A DNA stretch of 64,000 nucleotides from DASSKA01 sp963839365 (lineage in GTDB: Bacteria; Actinomycetota; Actinomycetes; Propionibacteriales; Nocardioidaceae). The DNA is taken from the NCBI GenBank assembly GCA_963839365.1, contig CAWIUT010000003.1, positions 1 to 64,000 on the forward strand. The letters are read 5' to 3'. The notes beneath the pieces were generated by a model. The model was not told the origin of the DNA. It saw nothing but the letters and a program-made list of their open reading frames with translations, and did no database searches. Shown one piece after another: positions 62,908 to 64,000 of this stretch. Numbering within the stretch: the stretch's first letter is position 1; each line of letters opens with the position of its first letter. The translations under genes and the position numbers were made by a program.

Positions 62908-63815
62908 CGGGCCTCCCACCATTGTGAAGCCAACAACGCAAACGCTGCCGGGCCTCGTTGCGGTTCGACGACGTACCTGCGCAGCTCGAACGGCGGTGTG
63001 GTGGCCGCGTTGCGGCCCCCGTGCGTCGTCCACGCGCCCGCGTAGCCCGCCTGGCGCGCGGCGCCGATCGTGGTGTCGTCGTAGTCTGCGCGCTTGCCGT
63101 TCGGGTAGGCGAGGTGTCGAACCGGCACCTGAAAGGTGGCCTCGAGGACGCCGCGGGAGTAGGCGAGGTCGGCCCGCTGGCGGACAGGGAGCTCCTGGGA
63201 GAGGATGTGATGGGCGGACGAGTGCGAGCCGATGCCGAAGCCGGACCTCGCGATCTCGCCAGCGGCCCCCCAGTCCAAGAACATGTCCCCGCCGGGTGGT
63301 GCGCCGTCGGGACGGCACCGGTCACGAAGCTCGTCGATCGCGCAGTCACGCGCCGCGGCGTCACGCCGCTTGAGCAGTTCGGCGACCTCGCGGGCCGCGG
63401 CAACGCGCTCGGCGTCGGTACGCAGCGGGAGCAGCCGCCCCTCGAATGTCACGGACCTCACGGCCGCCTTCCGGAACACCCACGCTTCCACCTCCCACCA
63501 CGACGAGGTGGTGCCATCGAGCAGACCAGGCACGAGGAAGAAGGTCGCGGGAAGCCCGAGCTTGCGCAGGAGCGGGACTGCAACGTCGAGGCTGTCGCGG
63601 TACCCGTCGTCGAAGGTCAGCGAGACCGCGCGAGGTGGGAGCGGCCGGCCATCGGCCAGGTGCTGCGCGGCCCGATGCAACGGCAGGACGTTCGTCACCC
63701 GCCGAAGAAGGTCGAGCTGGCGGGCAAGACCCCGTGCACCCGCCCCCGGGGCTGCGGGGAAGCACCACGTGGGGTGCACGTTGTGCCAGGTCAAGACGAG
63801 CAGCCGACTGCTCAT
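62889..63815 (-). CDS. Polysaccharide deacetylase (NodB/CE4 family)
   Basis: A 308-aa metal-dependent deacetylase. The CE4 motif 1 SLTFDDGYRD (about 65-74) has the catalytic Asp and metal Asp; motif 2 SHSSAHH holds the metal-binding His pair. It has no signal peptide, so it acts in the cytoplasm or on a lipid-linked intermediate. It overlaps both neighbours (4 bp with the upstream gene, 19 bp with the GT4 gene), which places all three in one operon. Confidence 0.9.
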   Translation of the reverse strand: MSSRLLVLTWHNVHPTWCFPAAPGAGARGLARQLDLLRRVTNVLPLHRAAQHLADGRPLPPRAVSLTFDDGYRDSLDVAVPLLRKLGLPATFFLVPGLLDGTTSSWWEVEAWVFRKAAVRSVTFEGRLLPLRTDAERVAAAREVAELLKRRDAAARDCAIDELRDRCRPDGAPPGGDMFLDWGAAGEIARSGFGIGSHSSAHHILSQELPVRQRADLAYSRGVLEATFQVPVRHLAYPNGKRADYDDTTIGAARQAGYAGAWTTHGGRNAATTPPFELRRYVVEPQRGPAAFALLASQWWEARCASST

Positions 63816-64000
63816 GTCTGTCTCCTCGGTCTCAGCAGCGCCACGGTCCGGTGCGCGAGCATCCGGGCGACCAGCCGGTCCTCAGTGCGCCGGTGCAGCA
63901 GTGCAAACGCCAACAAGTAGGCCCCGGCCACGGTGGCCGCGCCGACGACGAGCCGGATCGGTCCGGAAAACGGATGTGCCAGGAGCAAGCCACAAAGACC
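63812..64000 (-). CDS. C-terminus of a membrane protein, probably an oligosaccharide flippase (partial)
   Basis: The last 62 codons of a gene that enters from beyond the window. They include two hydrophobic runs (LCGLLLAHPF and LVVGAATVAGAYLLAFALL) and a basic tail ending RPRRQT. Position and tail resemble Wzx-type lipopolysaccharide flippases. The stop overlaps the deacetylase start by 4 bp (ATGA). Identity rests mainly on context. Confidence 0.5.
   Translation of the reverse strand, partial: GLCGLLLAHPFSGPIRLVVGAATVAGAYLLAFALLHRRTEDRLVARMLAHRTVALLRPRRQT

Overview
The window reads as the chromosome of a high-GC actinobacterium. The gene order nrdJ-nrdR ... lexA ... dinG ... hflX-dapF ... 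miaA ... miaB ... rny ... recX-recA-DUF3046 is the conserved actinobacterial block, and the mix of neighbours suggests Nocardioidaceae or another Propionibacteriales member (inference; no rRNA gene is present). Many genes look leaderless: a TANNNT-type -10 hexamer lies 6-7 nt before the start codon.

Layout. 1-1150: an IS481-family insertion sequence cut by the window edge. 1.5-2.9 kb: a CLC chloride/proton antiporter. 3.2-7 kb: the nrdR-nrdJ operon (class II ribonucleotide reductase and its repressor) with two NrdR boxes. 7.1-9.9 kb: a DNA-damage module of a LysM protein resembling Rv2719c, an SDR oxidoreductase and lexA, with three LexA boxes and one probable PafBC-type promoter. 10-15 kb: secreted S53 peptidase, metallophosphoesterase and DinG-type helicase. 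15-22 kb: an ABC exporter pair, a PaoABC-like molybdenum aldehyde oxidoreductase operon and a 14-TM MFS pump. 22-37 kb: hflX, a frameshifted dapF, an ABC/DUF6297 pair, miaA, two low-complexity proteins, miaB, an orphan amino-acid ABC ATPase, rny, recX-recA (LexA box plus PafBC-type promoter), an MFS protein and DUF3046. 37-50 kb: acetyltransferase, Na+/H+ antiporter, Nudix hydrolase, a three-gene ABC-2 exporter, an ECF sigma factor with a membrane Asp-box partner, and lhr-nei.

50.4-64 kb: an accessory surface-polymer cluster. It holds an orphan response regulator, a polyprenyl glycosylphosphotransferase, a flavin oxidoreductase, an ECF sigma factor, two paralogous ATP-grasp ligases, a divergent phosphosulfolactate-synthase (ComA) family protein, three sulfotransferases, a GT4 glycosyltransferase, a polysaccharide deacetylase and the C-terminus of a probable flippase. 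I read this as a locus for a sulfated, possibly carboxylate-conjugated, exopolysaccharide or glycolipid. It is the best candidate for an undescribed system here.

Two housekeeping-type genes carry visible defects: dapF has a +1 frameshift in a 6-base homopolymer, and the 2Fe-2S subunit of the molybdenum enzyme lacks one of its four N-terminal cluster cysteines.
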